6,499 nt of DNA from an uncultured Collinsella sp. (lineage in GTDB: Bacteria > Actinomycetota > Coriobacteriia > Coriobacteriales > Coriobacteriaceae): NCBI GenBank assembly GCA_900551185.1, contig URVF01000087.1, positions 1 through 6,499 of the forward strand, read 5' to 3'. Both the position numbers and the translations under genes were made by a program. The notes under the pieces were generated by a model. It was not told the origin of the DNA and searched no databases. It saw nothing but the letters and a program-made list of their open reading frames with translations. Of the stretch, positions 6,451 through 6,499 are shown one piece after another (position 1 is the stretch's first letter; each line of letters opens with the position of its first letter).

Positions 6451-6499
6451 CTGTCTCTTATACACATCTCCGAGCCCACGAGACTAGGCATGATCTCGT
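6451..6499 (+). other. Illumina Nextera (Tn5) adapter contamination at the sequence end
   Basis: Positions 6451-6469 read CTGTCTCTTATACACATCT, the 19-base Tn5 mosaic end. Positions 6470-6484 read CCGAGCCCACGAGAC, the rest of the Nextera read-through adapter on the i7 side. Positions 6485-6492 read TAGGCATG, which matches Nextera index N706. Positions 6493-6499 read ATCTCGT, the start of the P7 flow-cell sequence. The order and joins are exactly those of a library read-through, so this is sequencing construct, not a transposon in the genome. It marks the right end of a contig assembled from incompletely trimmed reads. Confidence 0.98.

Noticed and set aside
6451..6469. Tn5/IS50-type transposon end interrupting pknB
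   Set aside because: The mosaic end is followed directly by Nextera adapter, index and P7 bases, so it is library construct rather than an insertion in the genome.
5796..6491. Antisense open frame of 231 codons opposite the kinase gene
   Set aside because: It mirrors the kinase coding frame in GC-rich DNA, and its start and first residues come from adapter sequence. No ribosome site or recognisable domain is seen.
1..6499. CRISPR array, tRNA/rRNA, toxin-antitoxin or phage-defence genes
   Set aside because: No regularly spaced repeats, RNA gene signatures or defence domains were seen; nearly all of the window is explained by the cell-wall signalling genes.

Overview
This window is one strand-consistent gene cluster from a GC-rich actinobacterium. 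Gene content, gene order, codon choice (strong preference for G or C at third positions) and the fused cell-wall synthase point to the Coriobacteriia, and a Collinsella-like gut species is my best guess. That placement is an inference from pattern and memory, not from a database search. All genes lie on the + strand.

Layout: (1) positions 1-434 hold the C-terminal end of an FhaA-type protein with an FHA phosphothreonine-binding domain; its start lies outside the window. (2) 444-857 is a small membrane-anchored FHA protein (FhaB). (3) 854-2788 is a PP2C-type Ser/Thr phosphatase (PstP) with an unusual, roughly 250-residue Ala/Pro/Glu-rich N-terminal extension, one transmembrane helix and an outer domain. 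(4) 2805-5675 is a single-chain fusion of a SEDS peptidoglycan glycosyltransferase (RodA type) with a class B penicillin-binding protein (PbpA type); both sets of catalytic motifs are intact. (5) 5676-5807 is the only sizeable gap, with a possible 16-codon micro-ORF and a small spaced direct repeat. (6) From 5808 runs the catalytic domain of a PknB-type Ser/Thr kinase, cut off by the end of the sequence.

Together the genes form the known actinobacterial phospho-signalling module for cell-wall growth. PknB writes phosphothreonine marks, PstP removes them, the FHA proteins read them, and the RodA-PbpA enzyme polymerises and crosslinks peptidoglycan. Compared with the Mycobacterium tuberculosis order (fhaA-fhaB-pstP-rodA-pbpA-pknA-pknB), rodA and pbpA are one gene here and no pknA lies between pbpA and pknB. 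Tight spacing and a 4-base stop/start overlap suggest one transcript.

The most important oddity is technical. The last 49 bases (6451-6499) are not genomic: they are the Illumina Nextera (Tn5) adapter, an 8-base index matching N706, and the first bases of the P7 sequence. The kinase reading frame continues into the adapter and gains a false C-terminal tail. I found no novel defence or mobile system. The biologically interesting points are the SEDS-PBP fusion and the extended phosphatase.
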